DNA of 64,000 bases from Diadema setosum (Eukaryota > Echinodermata > Echinoidea > Diadematoida > Diadematidae): assembly GCA_033980235.1 (NCBI GenBank), contig CM067072.1, positions 22,137,047-22,201,046 of the forward strand, given 5' to 3'. Position numbers and translations under genes: made by a program. The number at the start of each line of letters is the position of its first letter. The first letter of the stretch is position 1. Shown piece after piece: positions 23,957 to 34,886 of the stretch. The notes beneath the pieces were generated by a model. It worked only from the letters and a program-made list of their open reading frames with translations. It was not told the origin of the DNA and searched no databases.

Positions 23957-25027
23957 CCTTCTTGTATCGATGCGATAGTATCCATCCACCTCCGGTGTCT
24001 CTGTGCCAGGGGGACTAATGGTCACAATAACCGTTGAATTGGAGACGTCTCTGTTTTTAGTAAGCTCTCTCGTGACACTCTTCTTTTCGGCTAACTTTGG
24101 CCATCTCTCCTCTACGTACAAGTCTTGGCCAATCAGAACTCTCAGAAGACTTGGTCCATCTGTCTTCTTGCCAGAAGGGGCAGTCTTGCTTGGCAATTGC
24201 TCTTCCTTCCGCCTCTCCTGAAGGGAACCGTGACGGGTTCCCATCTCTGTCCCCATCCCAGTGAGTGGAGGATGACGAGAGGGATCCCTCTCCTGGGCAG
24301 GATGCGGCATCTCTTGGAGGGTTCCTTCACCCCTGTCCAAGCTCACCACGGAGCCGTTCCTGGCAACGCTCCCATTCAGGATCTCACTCAGCTGAGACAG
24401 GTGCTTGAGGCTGATCTCTGTCTCCTCGTGGATCTTCTGCATGTTCTTTTCAATGGCAGCCAGAAGCATGGAGCTGTTATACGAGCTATACCGGTCCCTG
24501 TGGAGGAGGTCCCCAACCTGCCCACCCACCAGCTGCTGTAGAACACCAGCCAGAGATTTATTACTAGTCCTGCCTCTGGTCTCTCCTTTAGGCAGATCTC
24601 TGCTAAAGCTCTCTGACAACAACCTTCCATTTGAAATGTTCCTCACCAGCACCAATGATGATAATGACGCACTACTATTGCCTGTCCTCAAAAGTAAACT
24701 CTCCTTGAGAGCATCTAAGCTGCTAGTCCTCTGAGGATGCATTCGAGATGAGTAACGATACCTGATTTCCCCCGTTTCAGGGTCAAATGGCAACCACAGA
24801 CTGGAAGCATTTCTGAAGCTTGTCCCGTTTCCCCTGTATGTAAAATTTGTGTTTCCTGTGGGTAACGAGTCCCTCATTACAGGCACATCACTTGGCACAA
24901 AAAATACAGAGTTGTACACTCGTAACAGATTGGACTCCTCTTTCCATCGCGTGTGGGAAAATGAGAAGATGGCTATCACCATGGCAACAGCATACCAGAC
25001 TAAAAGAAACAGCAGTCTCCTGGTAGT
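23957..25027 (-). CDS. ST6GALNAC: Coding exon 2: membrane anchor and long Ser/Asn-rich stem (residues 11-367)
   Basis: A single 1071-nt open exon, flanked by acceptor ATGTCATCAG and donor AGG|GTAAGT. It begins TTRRLL and runs directly into a hydrophobic segment (LLFLLVWYAVAMVIAIFSF), giving a type II signal anchor at about residues 15-33. The following 330 or so residues are low in predicted structure, rich in Ser, Arg and Leu, and hold at least ten N-glycosylation sequons (for example NFT, NGT, NAS, NSS, NIS, NKS, NGS twice, NST). This is stem region: in GT29 enzymes it holds the catalytic domain away from the membrane and is poorly conserved. The vertebrate ST6GALNAC3-6 enzymes have much shorter stems, and the whole human-type enzyme is roughly 300-340 residues, so this stem alone is as long as a vertebrate family member. 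The exon ends YYRIDTRR, just before sialylmotif L. Confidence 0.9.
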
Positions 25028-26752
25028 CTGATGACATAAAAATATTACAAAAAAAATGAAAGCAAACACAAGCATTTCAAATCAATACATACTTGCATCA
25101 AGTTGCTGCTTTCTTGCAATTGAATGGAAAATGTCATTTGCCAGTCAGTTGCAATAAAACAAAAACACGAGATACTCATGACTAAGCTACTTTGCAAACA
25201 TGACTACAAAATATTTGGAATTTCTTTTTCATTTCCTGTGGATTTTGAATCTTTTCAATAAAACCAGAGTTTGGACTGATCCTTTCCCTTCTGGTTTTTT
25301 TCTTTGGTCTGAAAGAAGAAAACAGTTGAAATAGAATTGATGCCTTGCAGCTTGTCATTTTCTGGGTGTGTTCAAAGTTTACTTTCTCATTTAAAAGATT
25401 GCTACAGTATCTTCACTTTTTCTGTGTTTTTGCCTCCAGGAAGCAAGTTTTGAAGCAGAATCCAGTCTCGAGAAGAAGGAATATTGTGAACAAATGAGTG
25501 CACTAAAAGTTTATCTCACATATGCCATCACCCAAAGTGTGTGAAAGCCACTGAAACAAAATTACACTAAAACTGTGCTATGAATAAAGTCTTAATTCCT
25601 CAATTTTTCTAGAGATTTGGCCAGGATTTCTGTCTCTGTGGCTGATGTGAAAAATAATCCCTCAACTTATCAGGCTGGCTTCATGGCAGTGAAATGCCTT
25701 GTTCTGGCCCAATGTATACTAATGCCTGAAAAGCAAAGACACCCTGAAGTTGGTTATAGATCTGCTGAATCCTCTCTGGGTAGAAATATTTAGCAATAAT
25801 GCACTGTCTCCTAATCTGGGAAATGAAATTGACAGCCACAGCCATAAGTACGTAGCACTCTACAAAATAATGACATAATTTTACCATAATCTCACAGTTT
25901 GAAGACGGAACAATACTAGCAAAGTGTATTTAGCTTTACCTACAAATGCAGATTTTCTAAGACAGGGGTTCATTGTTAAATGCATATTCTAAATACTGCA
26001 ACCAACTAGTGTCTAAGGAAGACATCTCTGGTTGCAATATTACAAGATAAAGCAACAGTTTAGCTCAATCCATGAAAAAGTAGTCAGCCTTTAGAAGGAT
26101 TTAATAAATCAAGATTTATCTTTTAGTGTTCCCATTGTGTGCTTTTGTGTTCTATGATACACCATGATGAATGGACCGAAGTTGTCAGCACGGTACTGTC
26201 TTGCAATATGGAAAAAGGGTGTTTTACAATGGAAATAAAAGCTTCTTCATCTGGATCAATATTAAGATTCCATCGACAAAGTTCTTTATGGCTATGGATT
26301 CCAAGAAACCACAACCCCCATAGCAGTTACTACTTTCACTGTGTAAGTGTATCAGGATTCAATGTCTATATAGTTCAAAAATGATACCTTTTTCTCACAT
26401 TTTGAGGATTAATTATTAAAGTATATGGTTCTAGGGCAATTACCCCCTGGACATTTACCCCAGACCCTTCCCCTAACCCTAACCTAAAACCTAATCATGA
26501 ACCTAATCCCAACCCTAACCCAAAACTCTAACCCTAACCCTAATCTTTACTCCAACCTTATCACTATAATGTAACCAGTATTTAGCCAGGAGGTAATTGC
26601 CCTGATACAGAGTATACATCACATAGGCTGCTATCTTGCATCTCGAGATGCTAGCATGAATGCATCACAATCTAAAAGTGCCCCTCTCCTCCCCAATGAG
26701 GATGCTAGCAAGTAACTAAATAAAAGGACATGAAATGGAAATGACTACCTAC
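25028..26752 (-). other. ST6GALNAC: Intron 1 of the sialyltransferase gene
   Basis: Bounded by GTAGGTAG at the 5' end and by a long T-rich tract plus ATGTCATCAG at the 3' end. It contains the telomere-like inverted-repeat element at 26433-26603. Apart from that I see only unremarkable AT-rich sequence. Confidence 0.7.
26433..26603. mobile_element. Inverted-repeat element containing telomere-like repeats
   Basis: Ends AGGGCAATTACCCCCTGG and CCAGGAGGTAATTGCCCT are inverse of each other at 17 of 18 positions. The interior (about 26470-26545) has many CCCTAA-type units, some perfect (CTAACCCTAACCCTAAT), others altered. CCCTAA is the animal telomere repeat on the C-rich strand. Confidence 0.7.
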
Positions 26753-26782
26753 CAGGATTCCTGACCAGCAGAGAAGCCTCAT
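26753..26782 (-). CDS. ST6GALNAC: Coding exon 1: start codon and first 10 residues of the sialyltransferase
   Basis: ATG at 26782 opens ten codons (MRLLCWSGIL) that end at a good donor, CTG|GTAGGTAG. The exon stops in phase 0 and joins the next exon at 25027 without changing frame. The result is a short cytoplasmic N-terminus followed by Arg-Arg and a hydrophobic anchor, as expected of a type II Golgi glycosyltransferase. The alternative start, an ATG inside the intron upstream of 25027, would read straight through a strong polypyrimidine acceptor, so I prefer this exon. The exon is too short to stand on homology alone; the call rests on splice signals, phase and topology. Confidence 0.72.
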
Positions 26783-26930
26783 TGCGATACTTGAGGCAGG
26801 ACACCAAAAGACGAGGGCGTACTCCTGCCCAAATCTAAGCGATGGGCAGTGGTGACAGAGCTGACCACATCAAGGTCAGGTCAGAATCTCAGCACTTTGT
26901 AAGAAGAGTATGTAGCCTGCAAGGAATCAG
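26783..26930 (-). other. ST6GALNAC: 5' untranslated part of exon 1, with a 12-codon upstream ORF
   Basis: Upstream of the start codon the minus strand shows an acceptor TTCCTTACAG with the exon beginning at 26930, and a second possible acceptor CTTGCAG with the exon beginning at 26916. This implies at least one more 5' leader exon farther upstream. The leader has a short ORF, 26870 to 26835 (MWSALSPLPIA, stop TAG), that ends before the main ATG and could dampen translation. The coordinates of the 5' edge are inferred from splice motifs only. Confidence 0.55.
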
Positions 26931-28700
26931 CTGTAAGGAAAGAAAAGATGATAAAATACAACGTTCACTAGGGGATAAGAACAAAACAGTGTTCGAATGA
27001 AAGATAGCTTCTTTATATCTTCCATATATATGAAACACTATCAATAAATAATGAAAAATGAAATGTAATGTTTACCACATCAAACTATTGAAATGTTGAT
27101 GGGTACAATTGACAGATGTCCACATCATATCTAGATTTATCTTCAAAACAAATAGTTGTTATTTGGGAGGATATTCTTCATTCCAAGTACACTGCGGTGG
27201 ATTAAGTTAAGACTGGATGAATTTTTATCAACCTTGAAAATGGTTTGTTCCATGTAATAAGTACACTGACAACATTTCGAATAAATCTGACAAAGCTAGA
27301 AAGGCTGTTTAACTATTTATCTTCAGTTCATTATTACACAGAGTAAATCAAAATTGTTGATACACCTTCTTCAAAGATACAAATTCCTCACAGAATAAAA
27401 AAGAAATGCTATAATTTCTCTCTGAAATGAACTTAAAATAACCTTTGAATCCTGCAAAAAAAAAATCAGCAATTCCCAAAAACCATTCCATTCTTAAAGA
27501 ATCAATAATTGACAAAAAAACAAGAAAAGAAAAAACAAAACAGAAAACAACCGCACCAACACATTTAGTCATGTGGTGTTGCAGCGGGCCCTACACCACC
27601 AAACCACAAATCTCCCTATAACCAGACATCCACCAAATGTCGTCTGCATACATATTGCTTGCTACCCACTGTGACACTAGGCTATTCCGGTGCAGTGACA
27701 CACCACGGAAAGCTGCGTCGGTGTGTGCATCAATATACAGTAAATGCAAGCAATATTGAATGGCCATTGCAGAAACGCGCAGTGCACACAGTGCATGAGG
27801 GATGTGTGATTATGAGACTAAAAGTGTTTTTATCAAGAGGCAATGAAAGCACACTCCCATTATCTTCTAAAGTTCTGCCATTTTCCAAGAGAATAGATAT
27901 AGGCCCTACAGTAGATTGGTATGAGGAAGTACTTGTATTTTATCTGTAAGTTAATCAACATCAGAGTGATCTACATGTAATTATTATAGAATTGTTTCAA
28001 AATATGCAAAAATCACATCTTCAAAAATTGTTGTAAACCAGACAACTGATCCATTCCAACTCTTACGGTTATAGAATGTACTACCATTTCAAAACCCATG
28101 GCAGAATATATGGTGCAAACAGTAAAGCAGAGGAAGGGGCTAATACAAACAGGACTTCCACAGTATGGTTCATATTTCATGGCTACCTCATAGAACATGA
28201 GCTTTCCCTCCCTGCACCCATCTCCCAGCCAATCCCTAGTGATACATCATGCTAACGTGATCAGCTGTGACCACTAAGTACCAAATATCCTGTAAGGAGC
28301 AACCCTGCTCCATCCCCCCCCCCCCCCAATTTTACCACAATCTATGAGGGCTACATCAACACTTACCGCCATCTTTTCTGACTATTTGTGGGGTATTTTG
28401 CAATAATTAATACTAAGTAGTTAGGACCCTAGTGTATATATAAGTTGATACGATTAGTACAGTTTACGTAATAACTTTTTCAATAATTAACTGTACGCAT
28501 GGTGATTTAAAATAATATCATTAGCAGCTACTGTCCTGTTTTACCTACTTTAATTTTGGGGTGAGTAAAATCTGGCATGTCCTCATACCATATAATACCA
28601 CTCATCTTCTTTGAAGGAATATTATCTGATTTTGATCCAGACTACCCACCTAAGTATTCCCAGAGAGTAATCACTACTTTGTCAGGCAAGGGGGAGGGGC
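26931..28700. other. Intron-like or intergenic sequence upstream of exon 1
   Basis: No coding exon recognised. A C homopolymer lies near 28314-28327. The stretch 27560-27800 is less AT-rich, with no motif I can name. Confidence 0.5.
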
Positions 28701-28802
28701 AAACATGAGAACTGACATATATGATACCCTCAACATCACTTTTGTGGTGAAACAAATATCTAGAAACATTCCAAATATTTTGAACAATTTTTTCTTTTAT
28801 AA

Positions 28803-29047
28803 TAACAATATATAATAATAAGGTCTTATTTACCCAGGGTAGCCTCTTCAGTGTTGACACTGCTATACCAGAGGGCCCTGCCATTATTATTACCCCAACG
28901 TTGCCAGGTACCCATTTATACACCTGGGTCGAGAGGGACATGGTGGGTAAAACATCTTGTCCAAGGACGTAAGCGCTGGGCGGGATTTGAACTCGGGTCC
29001 TCCGAGCGGGAGTCGGGAGTCTTATCCACTATGCCACAGCGCCCCCC
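28803..29047 (-). mobile_element. tRNA-derived SINE, near full length (about 245 bp)
   Basis: Minus strand: GGCGCTGTGGCATAGTGG with an A-box match (TGGCATAGTGG), then GAGTTCAAATCCCG with a B-box match (GTTCAAATC), the two RNA polymerase III promoter parts. A non-tRNA body follows with TTGGACAAGATGTTTTACCC and GTGTATAAATGGGTACCTGG, and an AT-rich tail. Short CTTTA-like sequence flanks both ends, a possible target duplication. Confidence 0.85.
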
Positions 29048-29233
29048 TTTATTTTTCTTCAGATTACTTGGGAATGCCCACAAAAAATCCTTCCAAACCA
29101 ATATTCTTGAGATGACCTCATTTGTCAATCACTGCTAAAGTACTGAAATGGTCAACAAAAGACATTGGAATGCACCTTCACCTCGTCTCAGCATAACTTG
29201 ATTGTTCCCTCGCCATGTCTTTTGTTAGTCACA

Positions 29234-29769
29234 TTATTAGGGGGTTCACACGTACACCAATTAGCGCGATACAAATCTCGAGATTTGCATCGCGATCGTC
29301 ATCCCGAGTTTTTTGCACGTGTGGACAGAAAAAACCCGAAAATTAGCGGGATAAGCATCGCGATGCTAATCCCGAGAAATCTTGCACTGGTTCATCAATT
29401 AGCGGGATAATTGGCCCCGCACTGGTACATGTGAACGGTCGGGATTAGAATCTCGAGTTTTAACATCTCTTCATGCAATGCGCACATCACAACAGCGAGG
29501 CCTCTGCGAAGAGGTCCTTCACCACTTTGGAGCACAACAACAACAGCGCGCGAACCACACCACTGACGTGTAAAAGACAATGGACAAAGGGAAGTGCGCG
29601 CAAGCAGTGATAGAGAAGGGCGCTGTGTGACCCAGTTTGCAGGCTTTGCTGTTATCTCTATCGGCAATATTAGCGGGATAATTCGGTACGTGTGGACGCT
29701 CGCAAAAAAACTCGAGTTGTGGATCGCGATCGTCATCCCGCTATTTTGTACGTGTGAACCCGGCTAATA
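29234..29769. mobile_element. Inverted-repeat element with GTTCACACGTACA ends (536 bp)
   Basis: Left TTAGGGGGTTCACACGTACA and the inverse of the right end, TTAGCCGGGTTCACACGTAC, match closely. Inside are many CpG-containing words (ATCGCGATCGTCATCCCG occurs twice, TTAGCGGGATAA several times), unlike the AT-rich surroundings. Confidence 0.75.
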
Positions 29770-30010
29770 TCACAGAAACATGCAAGCTATGCTGAGTCGA
29801 GAGGAAGGTGCATTCCAATGTCTTTTGTTAAACATTTCAGTACTTTTGCAATGATTGACAGAAGAGGTCATCTCAAGAATATTGGTTTGGAAGGATTTTT
29901 TGTGGGCGTTCTCAAGTAATCTGAAGAAAAATAGAAGAAAAAATCTGTAAAAATATATGAAATGTTTCTAGATACTCGTTTCACCGCAAAAGTGATGTTG
30001 AGGGTATCAT

Positions 30011-30817
30011 AAATCAACACAAATCAACATGCATTTGGATTTCAGGGCCCCTTTAATAAAAAGAAAAGAAATATGAGGTATAAAGACTGAACTGCACTGC
30101 TCTATTGGACAAATACTTACTACACAGTATCATAAAACAACTGAAGACCTCAATAGTCAGGCATATTTTCATTCCATTTTTAGGAGTGCCCTAAAACTAT
30201 AACCCTAGGGAAGCTAATCTCTATCACAAGTGTGTCACACTGGTAGTCAATCAACATGATTTGTAAAGAAGAATTTGAATGCAGATAATACCTATTGCAG
30301 AATGCAGATTCTGGATTTCAGATCCAATCTGTGGTAATATAATGGGGCGGGAGGTTGCTGAAAAGTGTAGTCTCTTCTGCAGGCTGTCTAACAAATTTCA
30401 GCAGGTTTTACGTAGAGTCTATGTCCTTACGTTTAAACTAATTTTTTTTTTTTTATAAAATAAATAATTACAGCAATAATATAATGTCTTGCTCAGTAAA
30501 ATTTTTCAGTAAAATTGAAATCTATCTGTGAGGATAATTCATCAATTTGATGTATCAATATCACTATAAGAAATGTTTGATTCAGTAACTGTAAGCCACA
30601 GTGGTCTCTAACCTTCAGCTCCTGTGACTTGAAAAATCTCATTGGCAAGGGCCAAGGAACAGTCGGCCAATATATACATTGTAGAAATATTCCTTTTTCA
30701 ATCAGCATGGAAAATATAACCTGAGCACGGCAATAGGACACTCATTCCAGCCTGTTGTCACAGTTGATCACTATTTACAAAGGTCTGTCACTTTTAAATA
30801 GCCCATCTCATAGATAA
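30011..30817. other. Unassigned sequence
   Basis: No exon or named repeat seen. Confidence 0.5.
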
Positions 30818-32153
30818 CTAGAAATGTCGCTTTGGCGACTGGTATGCCTCCGCCATAATGCAAGATTTTCCCAATAGGTCTAGATAGTACATGTGGACAC
30901 TGTGTGATTACATTTTTACAAAATTGGCAAAATATTGGAATGACAAGTTTGTCACAAATGTGTTGAATGTTCACCTTCCTTGACGTAGGTTTAATTGGAT
31001 GAATAGGAGAGCATGTATCTAGGGATTTAAGGACTTTAACTTGACTTTGACCCATTCATACATTTAGGCATTGAGTAATTTTCAAGGTACAGGTGTGGAG
31101 AAAAAGTGCAATTTCTGAATTGAATGTTACCATTTTCATCTGGCCCTTGACCCTAAAATTCATAAGATAATTACTTTCAGGTAGAACATGCATAATATGT
31201 ACCAAGTTTCAAGGTAACTTGAGCCACTTCCGAGATATGGAGGAAAAAGTTAGTTCAGCACTTTCACTTGATCTTTGACCTTTTGACCTTTGAGGCAAAA
31301 AGAGAAAAAAAAAACTTTCCAGAGAATTTCTATTAGGTTACACACGCATACACCAAGTGTAAAAAAATAACCCTGCTGGCATTGCATAAATATGAGGGTA
31401 ATAGTAACATTTTAAAGTCTTGCACTTGACCTTTGACCCCTGACCTTTGACCCCATGAACCCTACATTCTCTAGATAATCACTTCCAGTCAGTACATGTA
31501 TATACTATGTTCCATGAAGATACCTTGAACAATTTTTCAAGGCACGGAGAAAAAAAAGAAGTTTTAATATTTTTACTTGACCTTTTGACCTTTGACCTTT
31601 GACCTCATGGCCCAAACTTTCATCAGAGAATCTTAATTGGGTAATACATGTATACACTAAGTTTCAAGAAAATATCTTCAGGCATTCAATAGATATGGTG
31701 GAAATAGTGAAATTTTATGTATTTGACCCTGACCTTTTGACCTTTGACCTTTGACCTCATGACCCAAACTTTCACCAGAGAATCTTAATTGGGTAAAACA
31801 TGTATACACTAAGTTTCAAGAAAATATCTTCAGGCATTCAATAGATATGGTGGAAATAGTGAAATTTTATGTATTTGACCTTGACCTTTTGACCTTTGAC
31901 CTTGAGCATGTGCACCCAAAAGTTGATAGGCACAACTTCACCCCCTAATACACATACATGCCAAGTTTCATTAGGATACCTCAACAGGTTTCGATAGTTA
32001 CCTTGTCCACAAAATTCATTACGGACGGACAGAAGGACGGACGGACGGACGGAAGGACGGACGGACGGACGGACGGACGGACGGACGGACGGACGGACGG
32101 ACGGACAACCGAAAACATAATGCCTCCGGCACCACTTCGTGGCGGAGGCATAA
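30818..32153 (+). mobile_element. TGACC-rich element, copy 1 (about 1.3 kb)
   Basis: Starts ACTAGAAATGTCGCTTTGGC then GGTATGCCTCCGCC, and ends with GGCGGAGGCATAAAA, an inverse of the start. Inside are diverged repeats of roughly 150-170 bp, each with AAGTTTCAAG, ATACATGTATACAC-type words and a run of TTTGACC. A CGGA tetranucleotide array (32030-32105) precedes the right end. No protein frame beyond the simple repeat. Confidence 0.8.
32028..32105. repeat. GGAC tetranucleotide microsatellite
   Basis: About 19 GGAC-type units with two GGAAGGAC interruptions. A shorter version sits at 34776-34840 in the sister element. Confidence 0.95.
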
Positions 32154-33382
32154 AAATAAGTTAGTGTGTAAAAATGAAGTGCAGTCAAATTGATTTTGGA
32201 AAGACACATATACGCACGCAGGCATTTGCAATTGCATCTCCACGCCAAATGTGACACTTGCTATAGTGTGGAATATCCCTTGAGGATGTGATAGCTTTTA
32301 CACACAGGCAGTATTTATACAGCATACATGGGGGTCATGGGGCAATGTTCCCCCCCCCCCCCCCCCCCACATTTGCCCTGAAGAATCTCAGAGCAGAACT
32401 CTTGGAAAATCTTGGATTTTCTCACATGTGTTATTTGAGGTAAATGAGTCAAAAGTAAGATGACAAAAAGGAGGCTGTCAAATAAAGAAATACAGTAAAT
32501 TAACTGAAATGGGTGAAGTGGTGATACAGGGGTGAAACCAATAAGTCAAATGAAATTAAGCTGAATTTACACAAAAGGGAAAGTTTCATGGATATCATAC
32601 ATCAAATAAAAAAAAAAATATGAAGTTTGAGCCTGATCTTTTCACAGAACAGCTATTGATCACATTTCCATGCTACAGTATGCAATAAGTTGCAGGCAGT
32701 GTCATTGCCTCACAAGTTTCATCATCAAAATTTTCACGGGATTTCTTTTAATTTGATTTTTTTAAAATATAATCCACACAATAACATAAGCCCAGAGAGC
32801 CAGTGATTGCATGCTACATCACTGAGTATCATCAATCTCTTTTACATCCTAATGTATGCCTAAAAATCAATTGAAATGGTGGATAGCAACATCATCATCT
32901 GTTTTAACTACCATATGAATATTATGACAGATGTCACTATGCATATTCAAAAAAACTCTCAAAAGAATTACCATATATATTATGACTTCAGTTCTGTGAA
33001 ATGTTGTGAAACTGTACTGTTCTATTTGAACTGAATTGTTACCTATGTTATCTAATTAAAGCAATTTAATTACAGAGTGCAATCAACCTGAGATATCAAG
33101 CTCCTAAAGTAAGGAAACCACTTTAAAGTAACCCTCCTCCCCATATTATACACAGAGAATGAGAATGTATAAAGACGTCTGCCAGGGTGCAATAGTGAAA
33201 ACACCCTAGACTCTTCTTTATAAACAGACTATGTTTGTCAGCCACAAGGGAGCTTTGTTGGCTCCCTGCACAAAATGAATCTTGTTTGGGAGATAATTTG
33301 CCACTCGATTCCAAATTGTCGGTGCACGATTGCTGACGTCACATCAGGTGGTTACTGGCTAAAGGAGAGTACGTCCCGTTCA
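32154..33382. other. Unassigned sequence between the two TGACC-rich elements
   Basis: AT-rich, with a C homopolymer near 32350-32368. No gene seen. Confidence 0.5.
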
Positions 33383-33632
33383 CACTGCATGAGAATTATG
33401 TTCCTATTCGTACTGTATGAGAATTCATGTTTCTATTCATACAGTATGAGAATTCATGTTCATATTCATACTGCATGAGAACCCATGTTCATATTCACAC
33501 TGCATGAGAATTCATGTTCCTATTAAAACTGTATTAGAACTCATGTTCATATTCATTTGGCATGAGATTTCATTTTCCTAATCATATTGCATGAGAATTT
33601 ATGTTCCTATTCATACTGTATGAAAATGGAAG
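33383..33632. repeat. 29-bp minisatellite, about 8.5 units
   Basis: Unit ACTGCATGAGAATTCATGTT plus CCTATTCAT, repeated with scattered changes at a constant 29-bp period. Confidence 0.9.
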
Positions 33633-33733
33633 GGGAGCTTGGGTGATCCGAGTTATCAGAGTTGAAAGCGAAGAGTGTGCAAAGGATTTTCAAGATGAAA
33701 AGAGGCCTCTAAGACATACCTGATCACAGATAC

Positions 33734-34886
33734 AACTAGAAATGTCGCTATGGCGACTGGTATGCCTCCGCCATGATGCATGATTCTCCTAATAGGTCTA
33801 TAGTACATGTGGACAATGTGTGATTACATTTTCACAAAATTGGCAAAATATTAAAATGACATGTTTGTCACAAATGTATTGAATGTTTACCTTCCTTGAC
33901 CTATGTTTAATTGGATGAATAGGAGAGCATGTATTTGGGGATTTAAGAACTTTAACTTGACTTTGACCATTTCATAAGTTTATGCACTGAGGAATTTTCA
34001 AGGTTTGGAGAAAAAACGCAATTTCTGTATTGAACAGTAAATTGTTATCATTTTCATCTGGCCTTTGATTTATAAGAGAATCACTGTCAGGCAGAACATA
34101 CATAAATTCAGCATGTACTAAGTTTCAAGATAACTTGAGCCACTTCCGAGATTTGGAGAAAGAAGTAAGTTCAGCACTTTCACTTGATCTTTGACCTTTT
34201 GACCTTTGACCTTCTTGGCAAAAAAAAAAAAAATCCCAGAGAATCTCTATTGGGTTATACATGCATACATCAAGTTAAAAAAAAAAATCCTGCTGGCATT
34301 GCATAAATATAAGGAAAATAGTAAAATTTTGAAGTATTGCCCTTGACCTTTGACCCCATGAACCCTAAATTCCCTAGATAACCACTGCCAGTCAGTAGAT
34401 GCATATATACTATGTTCCATGAAGATACCTTGAACAATTTCCAAGATACAGAGAAAAAAGTGAAATTTTAACATTTTGCTTGACCTTTTGACCTTTGACC
34501 TTTTGACCTCATGACCCCAAACTTTCACCAGAGAATCTTAATTGGGTAGTACATGTATACACTAAGTTTCAAGAAAATATCTTCAGGCATTGCATAGATA
34601 TGGGGGAAATAGTAAAATTTTAAGCATTTGACCTTGACCTTTTGACCTTTGACCTTGAGCATGTGCACCCAAAAGTTGATAGGCACAACTTCACCCCCTA
34701 ATACACATACATGCCAAGTTTCATTAGGATACCTCAAAAGGTTTTGGTAGTTACCCTGTCCACAAAATTCATTACGGACGGACGGACGGACGGAAGGACG
34801 GACGGACGGACGGACGGACGGAAAGACGGACGGACGGACAACCCGAAAACATAATGCCTCCGGCACCACTTCGTGGCGGAGGCATA
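33734..34886 (+). mobile_element. TGACC-rich element, copy 2 (about 1.15 kb)
   Basis: Same ends as copy 1 (ACTAGAAATGTCGCTATGGC; GGCGGAGGCATAAAA) and same interior order, but one inner repeat unit shorter. Same orientation as copy 1. Confidence 0.8.

Larger units (their letters stand above)
2151..26782 (-). other. ST6GALNAC: Gene model: GT29 sialyltransferase, six coding exons, 703 aa
   Basis: Minus-strand gene whose coding exons join as 26782-26753, 25027-23957, 9599-9408, 8905-8673, 3828-3721 and 2628-2151 (2112 nt, 703 codons plus TAA). All introns have GT/AG ends; junction phases are 0, 0, 0, 2, 2 and fit exactly. Family knowledge: GT29 enzymes are Golgi type II membrane proteins that move sialic acid from CMP-sialic acid to glycans; the ST6GALNAC3-6 group adds alpha-2,6 sialic acid to GalNAc of already sialylated O-glycans or gangliosides. 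Visible in the sequence: anchor about residues 13-34, long stem about 35-365, motif L about 373-430, motif S about 514-538, motif III YHYYD 554-558, motif VS H579-x4-E584. The order and wording (SSSG, CVIRMN, LSTGW, VTEK) fit ST6GALNAC3 and 5 best; subtype is unresolved. Odd: the stem is very long and the protein ends in a hydrophobic segment (671-703). Acceptor specificity cannot be read from sequence. Confidence 0.9.
28721..30010. mobile_element. Large foldback element with arms of about 240 bp
   Basis: The left arm (28721-28801 continued at 29049-29205) is the inverse of the right arm (about 29780-30010). Paired phrases include ATGATACCCTCAACATCACT with AGTGATGTTGAGGGTATCAT, and CATTGGAATGCACCTTC with GAAGGTGCATTCCAATG. 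A SINE interrupts the left arm only. The centre is another inverted-repeat element (29234-29769). Confidence 0.8.

Noticed and set aside
24003..24734. Several plus-strand frames
   Set aside because: Antisense of sialyltransferase exon 2, which has splice, phase and family support.
28975..29047. A tRNA gene on the minus strand
   Set aside because: A and B boxes are present, but the cloverleaf stems are poor and the sequence continues into a shared SINE body found again at 43270.
31838..32257. Frames reading SVRPSVRP repeats, also at 34525-34928
   Set aside because: Translation of the GGAC microsatellite inside mobile elements.
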